Assembly (NCBI GenBank): GCA_023268595.1
Contig: JALQUD010000004.1
Span: 1-33,560, forward strand
DNA from: Candidatus Saccharimonadia bacterium
Lineage (GTDB): Bacteria; Patescibacteriota; Saccharimonadia; Saccharimonadales; UBA4665
Direction: 5' to 3'
Length of the DNA stretch: 33,560 nucleotides
A model generated the notes under the pieces. The model saw only the letters and a program-made list of their open reading frames with translations, made no database searches and was not told where the DNA came from. The position numbers were made by a program, and so were the translations under genes. Positions within the stretch are counted from its first letter, which is position 1; the number at the start of each line of letters is the position of its first letter. Shown here in pieces: positions 1 to 8,292 of this stretch.

Positions 1-2
1 AG

Positions 3-359
3 CATCTGTGGCCGAATCCGCTCAGCGTGGAAATCCCACTCGGTGACCGGCTGACATACCTGCACCAGGACACTGGCCGACAGGCCTACCGGGTGGTCGC
101 CGACGAGCGCGTACGCGCCATCCTGGAGCAGACCGGTCCGCTCGTGACCAGCAGCGCCAACCAGCCGGGCGAACCGGGCTCGGTAACCGTGCAGCAAGCC
201 ATCGATTACTTTGGCGACCAGGTTGATTTTTACGTCGATGGCGGCGATATGTCCGACAGTCTGCCTTCCACGATCATCAGGATCGTCGATGACGCCATCG
301 AAGTCGTACGCCAAGGCGCCGTCAAGATCGACGATAGCGGCCGTATCCAGTCAGCCTAA
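3..359 (+). CDS. tsaC: Threonylcarbamoyl-AMP synthase (Sua5/YrdC family), 5'-truncated by window edge
   Basis: C-terminal 118 residues of a Sua5/YrdC/YwlC-type protein; the frame is open from the first bases of the window (HLWPNPLSVEIPLGD), so the start lies upstream. The family makes threonylcarbamoyl-adenylate from threonine, bicarbonate and ATP for the t6A37 modification of ANN-decoding tRNAs, in the cytoplasm. Family hallmarks seen are a WPxPL-like segment, the TSSANQPGEPG loop and the PSTIIRI segment near the C-terminus, where YrdC proteins read PSTIV. There is no extra C-terminal Sua5 domain, so it is the short YrdC type. Its last 9 nt overlap the 3' end of the convergent mutY-like gene. 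The family call is firm; whether it is the only TsaC in the genome cannot be judged. Confidence 0.88.
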   Translation, partial: HLWPNPLSVEIPLGDRLTYLHQDTGRQAYRVVADERVRAILEQTGPLVTSSANQPGEPGSVTVQQAIDYFGDQVDFYVDGGDMSDSLPSTIIRIVDDAIEVVRQGAVKIDDSGRIQSA

Positions 360-1223
360 GCGATAGACGGTCGCGCTGTCTTGGCCGGATTCAGAGACGA
401 CCATACCCTCGCGCACCAGATCACTAAGCACAGACTCCAACCGGGCGTCCGGTTCATGTTCCGCCAGTTGCCCATACGTGGATGGTCGCTGACTCAGCAA
501 CCGAATGACCGCCCCACGCACCTTGCGCCGCGACCCCTCGAATGGCGACTGCTTAGCGTACGTCTTGCTAGCCCGCGACTTATTACCATACTGTTGTTTG
601 ATGTGCGTACCATAATCCATCAGTGCCCAGTACCACTCGCGCGCACCGCCCGTCGTCTGGCCACCGGTGGCGGCCCCCGGTAAGCTACGCTGCACCAGTT
701 CAAGCACTTCCTTATCGGAAACCGTCAGAGCTTCCGCCCCGTCATAGAAATGGTGGATGAAAACCGTCCGCACATTGGTTTCCACGAAAGTGACCGGCTT
801 ATCGTAGGCGTATGCCATGATCGCCCCGGCAGTGTTCATGCCTACGCCGGGCAACGCGGTCAAGGCCTTCTGTTCGGCAGGAAAAACTCCGCCCATCTCG
901 GCGTCGACCATCTGCGCCGCCTGCCACAGGAATTTGGCCCGCCGGTTATACCCCAGCCCCTGCCAGGCCGTCAGCACCTCGCCCAACGGCGCGGCGGCCA
1001 GGGTCGCCACGTCCGGAAACTGTTCCAGGAATGCCAGGTACTTGGGAATCACCCGCGATACCTGGGTCTGCTGCAGCATCAGCTCGGAAACCATGATCTT
1101 GTATGGATCGAACATACCGGCATCATCCGGTTGACGCCAAGGCAGGCCATCACGGCCGTGCGCATCGTAATATTTCCAGACCTCATCCTGAAAACGCTTG
1201 ATCTCATTATCGCTGACGTTCAT
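351..1223 (-). CDS. mutY: MutY-like HhH-GPD adenine DNA glycosylase lacking the Fe-S cluster
   Basis: A 290-aa base-excision-repair glycosylase expected to remove adenine mispaired with 8-oxoG or G. Seen: the catalytic Glu region VSELMLQQTQV (about residues 45-55), the helix-hairpin-helix LPGVGMNTAGAI (about 124-135), and the GPD-loop equivalent FVETNVRTV (about 146-154). In E. coli MutY that loop reads LDGNV, so the catalytic Asp appears replaced by Glu. The protein contains no cysteine at all, so the usual [4Fe-4S] cluster of MutY/EndoIII is absent, and there is no NUDIX-like 8-oxoG recognition domain. Residues about 228-290 look like a small winged helix instead. A TATAAT lies 9 nt before the ATG, suggesting a leaderless mRNA. 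It converges on the tsaC-like gene. A related HhH-GPD glycosylase with another specificity is possible. Confidence 0.85.
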   Translation of the reverse strand: MNVSDNEIKRFQDEVWKYYDAHGRDGLPWRQPDDAGMFDPYKIMVSELMLQQTQVSRVIPKYLAFLEQFPDVATLAAAPLGEVLTAWQGLGYNRRAKFLWQAAQMVDAEMGGVFPAEQKALTALPGVGMNTAGAIMAYAYDKPVTFVETNVRTVFIHHFYDGAEALTVSDKEVLELVQRSLPGAATGGQTTGGAREWYWALMDYGTHIKQQYGNKSRASKTYAKQSPFEGSRRKVRGAVIRLLSQRPSTYGQLAEHEPDARLESVLSDLVREGMVVSESGQDSATVYRLG

Positions 1224-1232
1224 ACGACAAGT

Positions 1233-1238
1233 ATTATA
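1233..1238 (-). promoter_or_regulatory. -10 box (TATAAT) for the mutY-like gene
   Basis: Perfect TATAAT on the minus strand, with 9 nt between it and the ATG at 1223. No Shine-Dalgarno site is visible and no good -35 was found. A start 6-7 nt downstream would put the transcript end almost on the ATG, which suggests a leaderless mRNA (inference). Confidence 0.5.
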
Positions 1239-1265
1239 CCAAGCGCGGCGGCATCGTCCGGGCTA

Positions 1266-3764
1266 CTATGGACCGCCGACCGTCTGCACCGACATCGGCA
1301 TGATGGCATTCTCGCGCCACACGATACCGGACTCGTCCACGCCGCCACCCTCACCCGATGGCGCGGTCACGATCTGCGGATCACAGGCGTCATCCAGCCC
1401 GTCACCATCCGCATCCTTACCGCTATTGACCACTAGGCCACAATCATCTGAACCATCCGGCACCGAATCGCCATCGATATCCCCATCATCACCGATATAC
1501 ACCGTCTGTTGCAGATCGGTCGCCGCACCATATACGGTCTTACCCACCAGATGAACCGTTTGGAAACCGGCTGCCGCGGAAACAGGCAAGGTGACCGAAG
1601 CATTCAGACTGCCGTCAGAGCCGGCCATAGCCGTACCTATCTGTACGCCATTCAGCAACAACCGGTACGTTCCACCGGGTTGCAAGTTGCCCGTTCCAGC
1701 CGGTATGGCCAGTGTGGATGGTCGGCCTATCGTCAGTACCTCCGGAAGCATATCCCCGACCACCTCTACCCTGTTTAAGGCTCGCTGCTCTTTGAGCCTG
1801 CCGACATACAGCGCGTCGGCCGGGTCGGCCGAGATCGTGGCCGTCTGTACGAATGGTTTTGGCATCGGCTTCGTCAGATCGTCAGTCTGTTCGGCTATTA
1901 CCCGCTCCAGCAGACCATGCCCATAGGCCGTAGGATGAAAACTCTCGGACATGTTCCATCGGCTGACCGGCGTCCTGGTCAGTGATATTCCGTTGACCGC
2001 AGGCTTGTTGGCATACGGCTCACACAACCGATGGCCATCAAAGGCCTGGCTGACGTCCACATAAACTACTCCAGCCTGCTCCGCCGCCGTACGTATCACT
2101 TTATTCAGATATGTCGTCAGATCGTAGGCGAACTTGGTTTCGTCGGCGTTGAGCCGCACATTGAGATCACACGCCCCACCCGGTTTGACTATCTGCGGAT
2201 AACCGATGACATATACCCGCCGCCCGTCCAACTTGTTATCTTTCAGCCTGCCGTAGAGATCGCGAAGCTTAGGTAATTGGCGGTCGATAAGGTCGGTCAG
2301 TTCCTTGCGATCCTCGTACGACGAATAACAGGTAAATCCGGAGGCCACATTGCCGGCATGTGACTCGAACGGGTTAACGCAGCGCTTGATGATGTTCGCG
2401 AAGCCGACGTCGTTCCCGCCGATTGACACCGTCACCGCATCCGGGTTGTCCTTGTCGACAAAATCGGCTTGCGCCAGATAACCCGGCAGATGTTCATCCA
2501 GCGCCTTGGTTGAGTCGCCTGAAGAGACTTCACCGTAGATTTGCGAACCCCTGCCATTTGAAGGAGAGATATTTTGTACCTTAGCGCCAGAGCAAGCCAC
2601 GCTAGCGTAGGAAGCCTGCCGCACTCCTAACAGATACGGATATGAATTGGTCGATTGATGGCAGCGGTTCCGCTCGGTATCGGTGCCGGGGCGGTAATTA
2701 GAGGCACCCTCACCGGAAGCGAACGAGTCGCCAAGCGCCACATAAGATTTCAACGACCTCATTTGGCCGTCAGCAGTCAGACTGACCGCCGTGAAGCGTA
2801 GCGGCCCTCCGACCACTTGCCGTCCTATAACCAGAGTCAGCGTGCGGTCATTAGCAAACTGTGCTTTATAGATATTCTTGATGTCCGGGAACATGGTCCG
2901 CAGATTCTGATACACATCCCTTTGCCGACACGCAGCATAATCCGGCGATGGAGAATCCGGAGTCTGTGGTTGGCTGGCATTGCAAGAGTTAATATCCGTG
3001 AACACCGCTCTGCCTTTTGCGGTATCGTATGGATCCACCGCCCCGCTGAAAGCCACCGAACCCCGGTCATTTATAGCCCAGGTCTCGCTCCCGGGGTCAG
3101 TCGAGCCTTTGAAGTATGTAAGCGACGTATCCATCACGCCTATTCGTGTATATCCCTGGGATGTTTTAGCCAGCATATACCGGCCGTTCGATGAGAACCT
3201 GAACATCTCGTTTGAGTACCTGAATTTCACCGATTCGCCATTTGGATGTTTAAAAACCAGATCTGCCATACCATCGGTGACGTTGAAATAATGATTCGGT
3301 GGCAGCCCTTGCAAACTTAAGTGGTTTGATATTTGGAACACCAAACCAAGATATATCCAGTTACCAATGCCTGAAGCACTGAAATAAATTCCGGAAGCCT
3401 GATTGGGCACAGGCTCGACGATAGGATTGCCGCCGCGCCGGTAATCAATCTGATGCGCGTACGGCCACCCTGTTGGTTGTACATAGCCCCAGTTCGTGTA
3501 CAGCTGCGACATCATTCCCATGGCGGTAGGCGTCATGCAAAAGTCGGCCGGCGTACTGCTGTTGACCATCACCTTGGTGTCCACACAGTTCCTAATCGTC
3601 AACACCGGTTGTTGAGTACCGTAATCTTGCTCTGAAACTATAGTCGGCTCTCTAGTGATCCAATCGATGGAGTCATTGGCCGCCGCACCAAATCCAACCA
3701 TCATGGCAGCTGAAGCTGAGGCTAGTACCAGTATTGCAATTGTTATAATTTTTATACGCATCAT
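1266..3764 (-). CDS. Secreted multidomain SGNH/GDSL hydrolase with Ig-like and TSP3-like C-terminus
   Basis: An 832-aa protein with an N-terminal signal peptide or anchor (about residues 5-28). Residues about 50-335 are an unrecognised extracellular region. The SGNH hydrolase domain spans about 340-625: block I ALGDSFASGEG (nucleophile Ser about 347), block III SIGGNDVGF (about 447-455) and block V SESFHPTAYGHG (His about 610). SGNH enzymes hydrolyse esters on lipids, glycans or acetylated polysaccharides. An Ig-like segment (about 665-757) follows, then a Ca-binding thrombospondin-type-3-like stretch with DGDIDGDSVPDG and DADGDGLDDACDP (about 759-796). No LPXTG signal or C-terminal membrane segment is seen. 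The start has two adjacent ATGs and only a weak GGA upstream. Likely an exported esterase acting at the cell or host surface; the substrate is unknown. Confidence 0.82.
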   Translation of the reverse strand: MMRIKIITIAILVLASASAAMMVGFGAAANDSIDWITREPTIVSEQDYGTQQPVLTIRNCVDTKVMVNSSTPADFCMTPTAMGMMSQLYTNWGYVQPTGWPYAHQIDYRRGGNPIVEPVPNQASGIYFSASGIGNWIYLGLVFQISNHLSLQGLPPNHYFNVTDGMADLVFKHPNGESVKFRYSNEMFRFSSNGRYMLAKTSQGYTRIGVMDTSLTYFKGSTDPGSETWAINDRGSVAFSGAVDPYDTAKGRAVFTDINSCNASQPQTPDSPSPDYAACRQRDVYQNLRTMFPDIKNIYKAQFANDRTLTLVIGRQVVGGPLRFTAVSLTADGQMRSLKSYVALGDSFASGEGASNYRPGTDTERNRCHQSTNSYPYLLGVRQASYASVACSGAKVQNISPSNGRGSQIYGEVSSGDSTKALDEHLPGYLAQADFVDKDNPDAVTVSIGGNDVGFANIIKRCVNPFESHAGNVASGFTCYSSYEDRKELTDLIDRQLPKLRDLYGRLKDNKLDGRRVYVIGYPQIVKPGGACDLNVRLNADETKFAYDLTTYLNKVIRTAAEQAGVVYVDVSQAFDGHRLCEPYANKPAVNGISLTRTPVSRWNMSESFHPTAYGHGLLERVIAEQTDDLTKPMPKPFVQTATISADPADALYVGRLKEQRALNRVEVVGDMLPEVLTIGRPSTLAIPAGTGNLQPGGTYRLLLNGVQIGTAMAGSDGSLNASVTLPVSAAAGFQTVHLVGKTVYGAATDLQQTVYIGDDGDIDGDSVPDGSDDCGLVVNSGKDADGDGLDDACDPQIVTAPSGEGGGVDESGIVWRENAIMPMSVQTVGGP

Positions 3765-3817
3765 TCCAACTCGAATTGCTGGAATGGTAGCATGCGGTTT
3801 GACTTATTGCAAAAAGA

Positions 3818-4402
3818 TTATTCTGCTAATGCATACAGAGGCTTTTGTACCGATGATAAGCATTTAAAGGTATCAGAACCATCCGGACCCTCAAACCCTT
3901 CGCTTAAAGTGCAGTCATATCCAGACTTGTAACTCACTGATTGGGCAACACCTTTCACCCACAATGCCTCACCATTTTCGTCCAAACTAAAAAAACCGTT
4001 AGTCTCGTAAATGCTCTTCAACTTGCCATAGGCTAGACTTTCGCTCGATGGTAGGGTCACCGACACCAAGCAATAAAGGTCACCAGTTTGAAACTTCAGG
4101 TTCGTGTGGCCGCAGCTCTTAGTCAGCGAACTGTCAAAGCCGGTTTCACGCTTGATTGACTGGGCAAGGGCCGTCATATCGGCCTCCAGCCGGCTAAAGC
4201 GGGCCTTATCGGCAGCAAAGGCACGTTCGGCTGCTTGCTGCCGCTGGTCGTGATGATATGCCAGCAAGCCGGCCAACACTATGATGACGGCCAGCACGGC
4301 TACCGAAAGTATTTTCTTGATAGGAATATGCCGCGTCTGGGCGGCTGGCAGGATAGCTGCCGGGGCAACGCGGGGAGCGCGCGCCTGAGCTTGTTGCTTC
4401 AT
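3818..4402 (-). CDS. Hypothetical single-pass membrane protein
   Basis: Open reading extends upstream to 4555, but that would run into the divergent LssY_C gene. The ATG at 4402 is preferred because a TATTAT lies 8 nt before it. From there the protein has 194 aa: a short Ala/Arg/Gln-rich cytoplasmic tail, one membrane helix (about residues 28-48), a charged coiled-coil-like stretch, and an extracytoplasmic domain with cysteines in KSCGHTN, LYCLVS, YDCTL and FKCLSS that could form disulfides. I do not recognise a family. It lies 53 bp downstream of the secreted hydrolase gene and is transcribed the same way, so an envelope role is likely but unspecific. Confidence 0.68.
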   Translation of the reverse strand: MKQQAQARAPRVAPAAILPAAQTRHIPIKKILSVAVLAVIIVLAGLLAYHHDQRQQAAERAFAADKARFSRLEADMTALAQSIKRETGFDSSLTKSCGHTNLKFQTGDLYCLVSVTLPSSESLAYGKLKSIYETNGFFSLDENGEALWVKGVAQSVSYKSGYDCTLSEGFEGPDGSDTFKCLSSVQKPLYALAE

Positions 4403-4410
4403 ATACGTAC

Positions 4411-4416
4411 ATAATA
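4411..4416 (-). promoter_or_regulatory. -10 box (TATTAT) for the single-pass membrane protein
   Basis: TATTAT on the minus strand ends 8 nt before the ATG at 4402. This decides the start over the longer open frame and again suggests a leaderless transcript. The divergent promoter at 4450-4476 faces the other way. Confidence 0.4.
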
Positions 4417-4449
4417 CCAGAAGCGGATTCAGCAAGTCCGCAGCTGGCA

Positions 4450-4476
4450 GTGACAACAGATAGCCGACACTATAAA
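4450..4476 (+). promoter_or_regulatory. Promoter of the LssY_C-domain gene
   Basis: GTGACA at 4450-4455 and TATAAA at 4471-4476 are 15 nt apart; reading TAAAAT at 4473-4478 as the -10 gives 17 nt. The ATG at 4488 follows within about 10 nt, with no Shine-Dalgarno site, so the transcript is probably leaderless or nearly so. Confidence 0.45.
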
Positions 4477-4487
4477 ATAGAGCCTGT

Positions 4488-5324
4488 ATGATGCAATATA
4501 TCGTCCGCTTCGGCAAACGCCTGGCCGTGCTGCTGCCGGGTTTGGCCATTGCCATCTTTTCGTATTACCAGATCTTTCCGACCCTTGATAAGCGACTCAA
4601 CGGCGTTGTCGCCTTTTTGATCACCTACATATTGGCCGCCTATGTCCTGATACCCGCCCTGACGCGTCTAGTAAGCATCTTCGTGCGTCACAAGCACCTG
4701 CCGGTTTACAGCGTGACACCGGACGGCTACGCCAGCGATCCGGTCAACGTCGGCATCATCGGCACCCGCAAGCAGATGATCCGGGCCATGCGTAATGCCG
4801 GCTGGGAAGTCGCCGACGACCACTCACTAGCTAACATCTGGCGCGAAGTCATCAGCAGCCTGCTCCGGGTACCATATCCGGCCGCACCGATGAGCAACCT
4901 GTATCTGCTGGGACGCAAACAGGATATCGGCTTTGAAATTCAGATTTCCGACCGCTGGTGGCACCGGCACCACGTCCGTTTCTGGGCCACCGATTACGAC
5001 CGCGAAGGCCAACTGACCGCTGACTCCATCCACTGGATACCACGCAAGAACAAACGTGTACCGAATGACGATGAACAGCGGTACCTGTGGCTCGGCGCCG
5101 CCAGCAAGGACGTCGGCCTGGCACTGATCAAACACAACGCCCAGCTAACGCACATGATCCACCCCGACACCGATGCCGAGCGCGACCTGATAGTCGACCA
5201 TCTGGAAATCGACGGTGCTACGCATTGCGCTACCCTGACGCTCGCCAAGCCCTACCGGTTGAACAACCGCGCCTGGAGCGGTTATCTACAGACCGACGGC
5301 AAGCTCAAGATCGTTGAACTCTAA
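4488..5324 (+). CDS. LssY C-terminal domain membrane protein
   Basis: A 278-aa protein with two membrane helices at about residues 11-29 and 37-62, then a soluble domain. Residues about 85-200 match the LssY_C pattern as I recall it: NVGIIGTRKQMIRAMRNAGW, then an Arg/Pro-rich middle with SNLYLLGRKQDIGFEIQ and a WHRHHVRFW segment. LssY_C domains are often fused to PAP2 phosphatases or DedA-like proteins; here the domain stands alone behind two helices. The biochemical role of the domain is not known. Two ATGs are adjacent at the start; the promoter sits immediately upstream. It converges on the 688-aa propeller protein gene with a 39-bp gap. Confidence 0.72.
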   Translation: MMQYIVRFGKRLAVLLPGLAIAIFSYYQIFPTLDKRLNGVVAFLITYILAAYVLIPALTRLVSIFVRHKHLPVYSVTPDGYASDPVNVGIIGTRKQMIRAMRNAGWEVADDHSLANIWREVISSLLRVPYPAAPMSNLYLLGRKQDIGFEIQISDRWWHRHHVRFWATDYDREGQLTADSIHWIPRKNKRVPNDDEQRYLWLGAASKDVGLALIKHNAQLTHMIHPDTDAERDLIVDHLEIDGATHCATLTLAKPYRLNNRAWSGYLQTDGKLKIVEL

Positions 5325-5363
5325 CTCTGTTGCTGCTGTGATCCTTTGGCGCAGACAGACGGC

Positions 5364-7430
5364 CTAGAGGCCACCGTAACCGCCGCCATAGCCACGATAT
5401 GACACTTGCGGCTTGTGATAGTCGGAGACTTTGGCCGACTCCCCGCCACTCACCGGCATGATGAACAGCTCACTACCCTTCTTGCTGACCAGCAAGTAAT
5501 CATTGCCGTACCAGCCGTACACCGCACCGTCATCGATCACGCCGACCTGCTTGGGGTTCTTAGCATCCTTGTCGCCTACGAAGAAGGTCTCGCGACCATC
5601 GCGTGATTCACTCCAGAACATCTTGGTACCATCCGGCGACGCCAGGAAGGTCGGATACGGCGTATTGAAGAATTTGTCCTGGTCGATGTCGACGTCCTTC
5701 ACCTGGCCATCTTCATATTCAAAGAAGCTGTACTTGTTGTCTACCACCGACCAGACCGCGTAATAGACGCCGCCTGGTTCGTAGACGTTAGCCTGGAAAG
5801 CGTTATACTGCACTGCCGGGAAGGTACGCAGGTCCTTCTTGGACTGGCTGCCGACGGGCACCATGCGGATAGAGTCGTTACGGTCCGCCAGATCACTGCC
5901 CGAGTAACTGAACCATTCCACGCCATACACCAGCTTATCTTTTACCAGGTACGGGTTGGTGAACTCCTGGAACTTGTTGTTGGCGCTGTCGCCTTCGGCC
6001 TGGTTCTGGTCGACGGTCAGCAGTTGCTTCTTTTCGGCATTATACGTCTTGACCGCCTGACGTCCGGCATCCCACTGCTTAGCCCCGGTCCGATTTGAGG
6101 TGAATGCGAAATCATGGCCGCTCCAGCCCACCAGACTGACATCTGAACGGCTATCATCCATGACGCTCAGCTTATCGTTCGAGGTATCCAACAGATACAA
6201 CTTGGCCGGTCCGGAGTCGCGCTTGCTATAGAATGCCAGGTACTTCCAGTCGCGTGAGGCTAACAGCACCGTGTTACGCTCATCCTCTTTACCAGTACCG
6301 TAGACGACTACCTGGCGGTCGCCGCCATCAAGGTTGGTCTTGACCAGGTCGATCTTGCCGGACTGGCCAGACAGGAAGTAGACGCGACCAGCCGGCACCA
6401 CACCGAAGTGGTTCTGCTCAACGTCCTGATCAGTCACCTTTATCCGGGCAATTTGTTGGTTATACCCGCTGCCAGATACGGTCACCTCAAGGTCGGTCTT
6501 GTCGGCCGGCAGAACGATGCTCGCCTTACCGTCCTTGTCAGTCTTGACCTCGGTGCCGGCAGCCTTGACCGATATGTCGGCGACCGCTTTACCGGTCAGC
6601 TTGTTGACCACGCTCACAGGCACCTGACGGCCGGTGGCGATCAGGTCGATATGCCGGGACCCTTTGTCGCCATATATCGGCACCACTACTTGCTGCTCGG
6701 CGTCCTTATAATACTTCTTGCTGACCCTGAGTTGCCGGTCACCCGGCTTGATGCTGTCAAAGCGGACTTTGCCATCCTTATCGGTCATGCCGGAACGGCC
6801 GTCGATGATGACGGTAGCGCTGGAGACCGGCTTGTTAGTCACCACGTCACTGACCATCACGGTATACGACTGTTTGATGAATAGCGCCGCCAGATGGAAG
6901 CGGGTATACGGCACGCCGGCCAACCAGCCGATGATCGCTATCAGTATTACCGGTATCCAGAAGGCTTTGCGCTTCCAGAACCGTTTGCGCTTCTTGGCCA
7001 CCGGTGGTGTACGGTCCGACTTGTCCGCCTTTTCAGTTTCTGACTGATCAGTTTTGGCTGGTTCGGTAAATGCGGCCTCTTCTTTGGTGTGAGTGTCGAC
7101 GGGTGATTCGGTAGATGGAACCGACTGGGTCGGACGGGGTGGCGTCGGGGTGGCCACAGGACGGGCCGGACGGAACAGTTCGGCATCCGACGGACCATCG
7201 GCGATTGCCGGTGAAGGCGCCGCCTTCAGTTTCTGCGGATTATCATCAAGCTCGAACTCGGCTTTGATACGTTCTTTCTGCATCGCAGTCAGAAGCGAAC
7301 GGTTGATTTCCGGCGCACCGGAAGGACCCGAAGGACCCGTCTGTGCTGACTGGACAGCTGAGGTTTCGTTGGTGCCGGAATCCGGCTGTTCGGCGGCGGT
7401 TAGAGCCGTCTTATCTGATTTACTAGGCAT
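5364..7430 (-). CDS. Membrane-anchored protein with carboxypeptidase-regulatory-like domains and a beta-propeller
   Basis: A 688-aa type II membrane protein. Residues 1-150 are a disordered, Ser/Pro/Thr- and acidic-rich cytoplasmic region ending in a basic cluster. One membrane helix lies at about 157-176. Outside it come two tandem beta-sandwich domains like carboxypeptidase-regulatory/PEGA modules (about 190-255 and 268-345; each has a T-D-K-D-G-K-hydrophobic turn). A TolB/WD-like propeller follows to about 670, with blades such as KLYLLDTSNDK and MFWSESRDGRETFFVGD. The C-terminus is Gly/Tyr-rich. Such proteins usually bind cell-wall or surface partners; I cannot name the ligand. No Shine-Dalgarno site precedes the ATG; a TATACT lies about 40 nt upstream. 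Confidence 0.72.
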   Translation of the reverse strand: MPSKSDKTALTAAEQPDSGTNETSAVQSAQTGPSGPSGAPEINRSLLTAMQKERIKAEFELDDNPQKLKAAPSPAIADGPSDAELFRPARPVATPTPPRPTQSVPSTESPVDTHTKEEAAFTEPAKTDQSETEKADKSDRTPPVAKKRKRFWKRKAFWIPVILIAIIGWLAGVPYTRFHLAALFIKQSYTVMVSDVVTNKPVSSATVIIDGRSGMTDKDGKVRFDSIKPGDRQLRVSKKYYKDAEQQVVVPIYGDKGSRHIDLIATGRQVPVSVVNKLTGKAVADISVKAAGTEVKTDKDGKASIVLPADKTDLEVTVSGSGYNQQIARIKVTDQDVEQNHFGVVPAGRVYFLSGQSGKIDLVKTNLDGGDRQVVVYGTGKEDERNTVLLASRDWKYLAFYSKRDSGPAKLYLLDTSNDKLSVMDDSRSDVSLVGWSGHDFAFTSNRTGAKQWDAGRQAVKTYNAEKKQLLTVDQNQAEGDSANNKFQEFTNPYLVKDKLVYGVEWFSYSGSDLADRNDSIRMVPVGSQSKKDLRTFPAVQYNAFQANVYEPGGVYYAVWSVVDNKYSFFEYEDGQVKDVDIDQDKFFNTPYPTFLASPDGTKMFWSESRDGRETFFVGDKDAKNPKQVGVIDDGAVYGWYGNDYLLVSKKGSELFIMPVSGGESAKVSDYHKPQVSYRGYGGGYGGL

Positions 7431-7486
7431 ATGTTTACACGTGACGTGATAGTGTTATTTCTTACGCTTAGTATAGCAGATGTGCT

Positions 7487-8263
7487 TTAGGACGGCTCAT
7501 CTACGAACCACGGTATGATGGCACTCGTCCGCTGAGTATAACCGGCATACTTGGGATCCTTGGCGCGTCGCCGTTCAATCGGCGGTACACCGGACACGTA
7601 ACGGATCAGGATTGATAGCAGTAATGGTCCGGCAAGACCGATCCATCCCCATGACGTCTGCAATGCGATCAGGCCGATTCCCCACCACTGCAGCAACTCA
7701 CCGAAGTAGTTCGGATGCCGGCTGTAGCGCCACAGGCCGCTGTCCAGCAGCTTACCCTTGTTATGCGGATCGGATATGAACTGCGCCAGTTGTTTGTCGG
7801 CGTAATACTCGTAGAAAAAGCCTATTACCCATACGAAGTAACCGGCCGTGAACAACCAGCGGTTGTCCGGCAGGACCATACCGGCGGCAAAGATTATCGG
7901 TAGCCCCACCAACGAAGCCAGCACGGCCTGTGTCATGAAGATAGAAAAGAATGCCCGCAACCAGTAGTTGCCTTTCCATTTGGCGGCGATTTCCACGTAA
8001 CGCGGATCGTCTTCGCCCTTCTTGCGGGCCCGCCGGGCGATATGCGTCATGAGCCGTATGCCCCATATCGATACCAGCACGGCGATCATCAACGTCCGGG
8101 CCGTCGGTTCGGCTATAGCTACCAGCAGCGCCGTGACCACGAACGCCCCACCCCAGGCCACATCGACCGTATCCAATCGTTTACGGTACCGAGCCACCGC
8201 GAACCATACCGACATATAGAGCACGAGCGCCAATAACGAGAATACATATAATTTGAGTGTCAT
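7487..8263 (-). CDS. DUF1295 / steroid 5-alpha-reductase-like integral membrane protein
   Basis: A 258-aa polytopic protein with about six hydrophobic helices. The DUF1295 signature is clear: KRLDTVDVAWGGAF near residue 30, the cytoplasmic segment RARKKGEDDPRYVEIAAKWKGNYWLR (given here as two abutting parts, residues about 77-103), and the C-terminal SGLWRYSRHPNYFGELLQWWG, shared with isoprenylcysteine methyltransferase and sterol-reductase folds, where the RHPNY segment binds cofactor. Members are NADPH-dependent reductases or methyltransferases of unclear substrate. It lies 29 bp downstream of the 312-aa membrane protein and on the same strand, so co-transcription is possible. Start at 8263; a TATA-rich stretch lies just upstream and no Shine-Dalgarno site is seen. 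Confidence 0.82.
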   Translation of the reverse strand: MTLKLYVFSLLALVLYMSVWFAVARYRKRLDTVDVAWGGAFVVTALLVAIAEPTARTLMIAVLVSIWGIRLMTHIARRARKKGEDDPRYVEIAAKWKGNYWLRAFFSIFMTQAVLASLVGLPIIFAAGMVLPDNRWLFTAGYFVWVIGFFYEYYADKQLAQFISDPHNKGKLLDSGLWRYSRHPNYFGELLQWWGIGLIALQTSWGWIGLAGPLLLSILIRYVSGVPPIERRRAKDPKYAGYTQRTSAIIPWFVDEPS

Positions 8264-8292
8264 GGTCTATATCACGGATGCGGCATCGCCCA

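Noticed and set aside
750..1436. Plus-strand 228-codon frame opposite mutY and the hydrolase 3' end
   Set aside because: It is antisense to a clear MutY-like gene and encodes a His/Arg-rich product with no recognisable motif.
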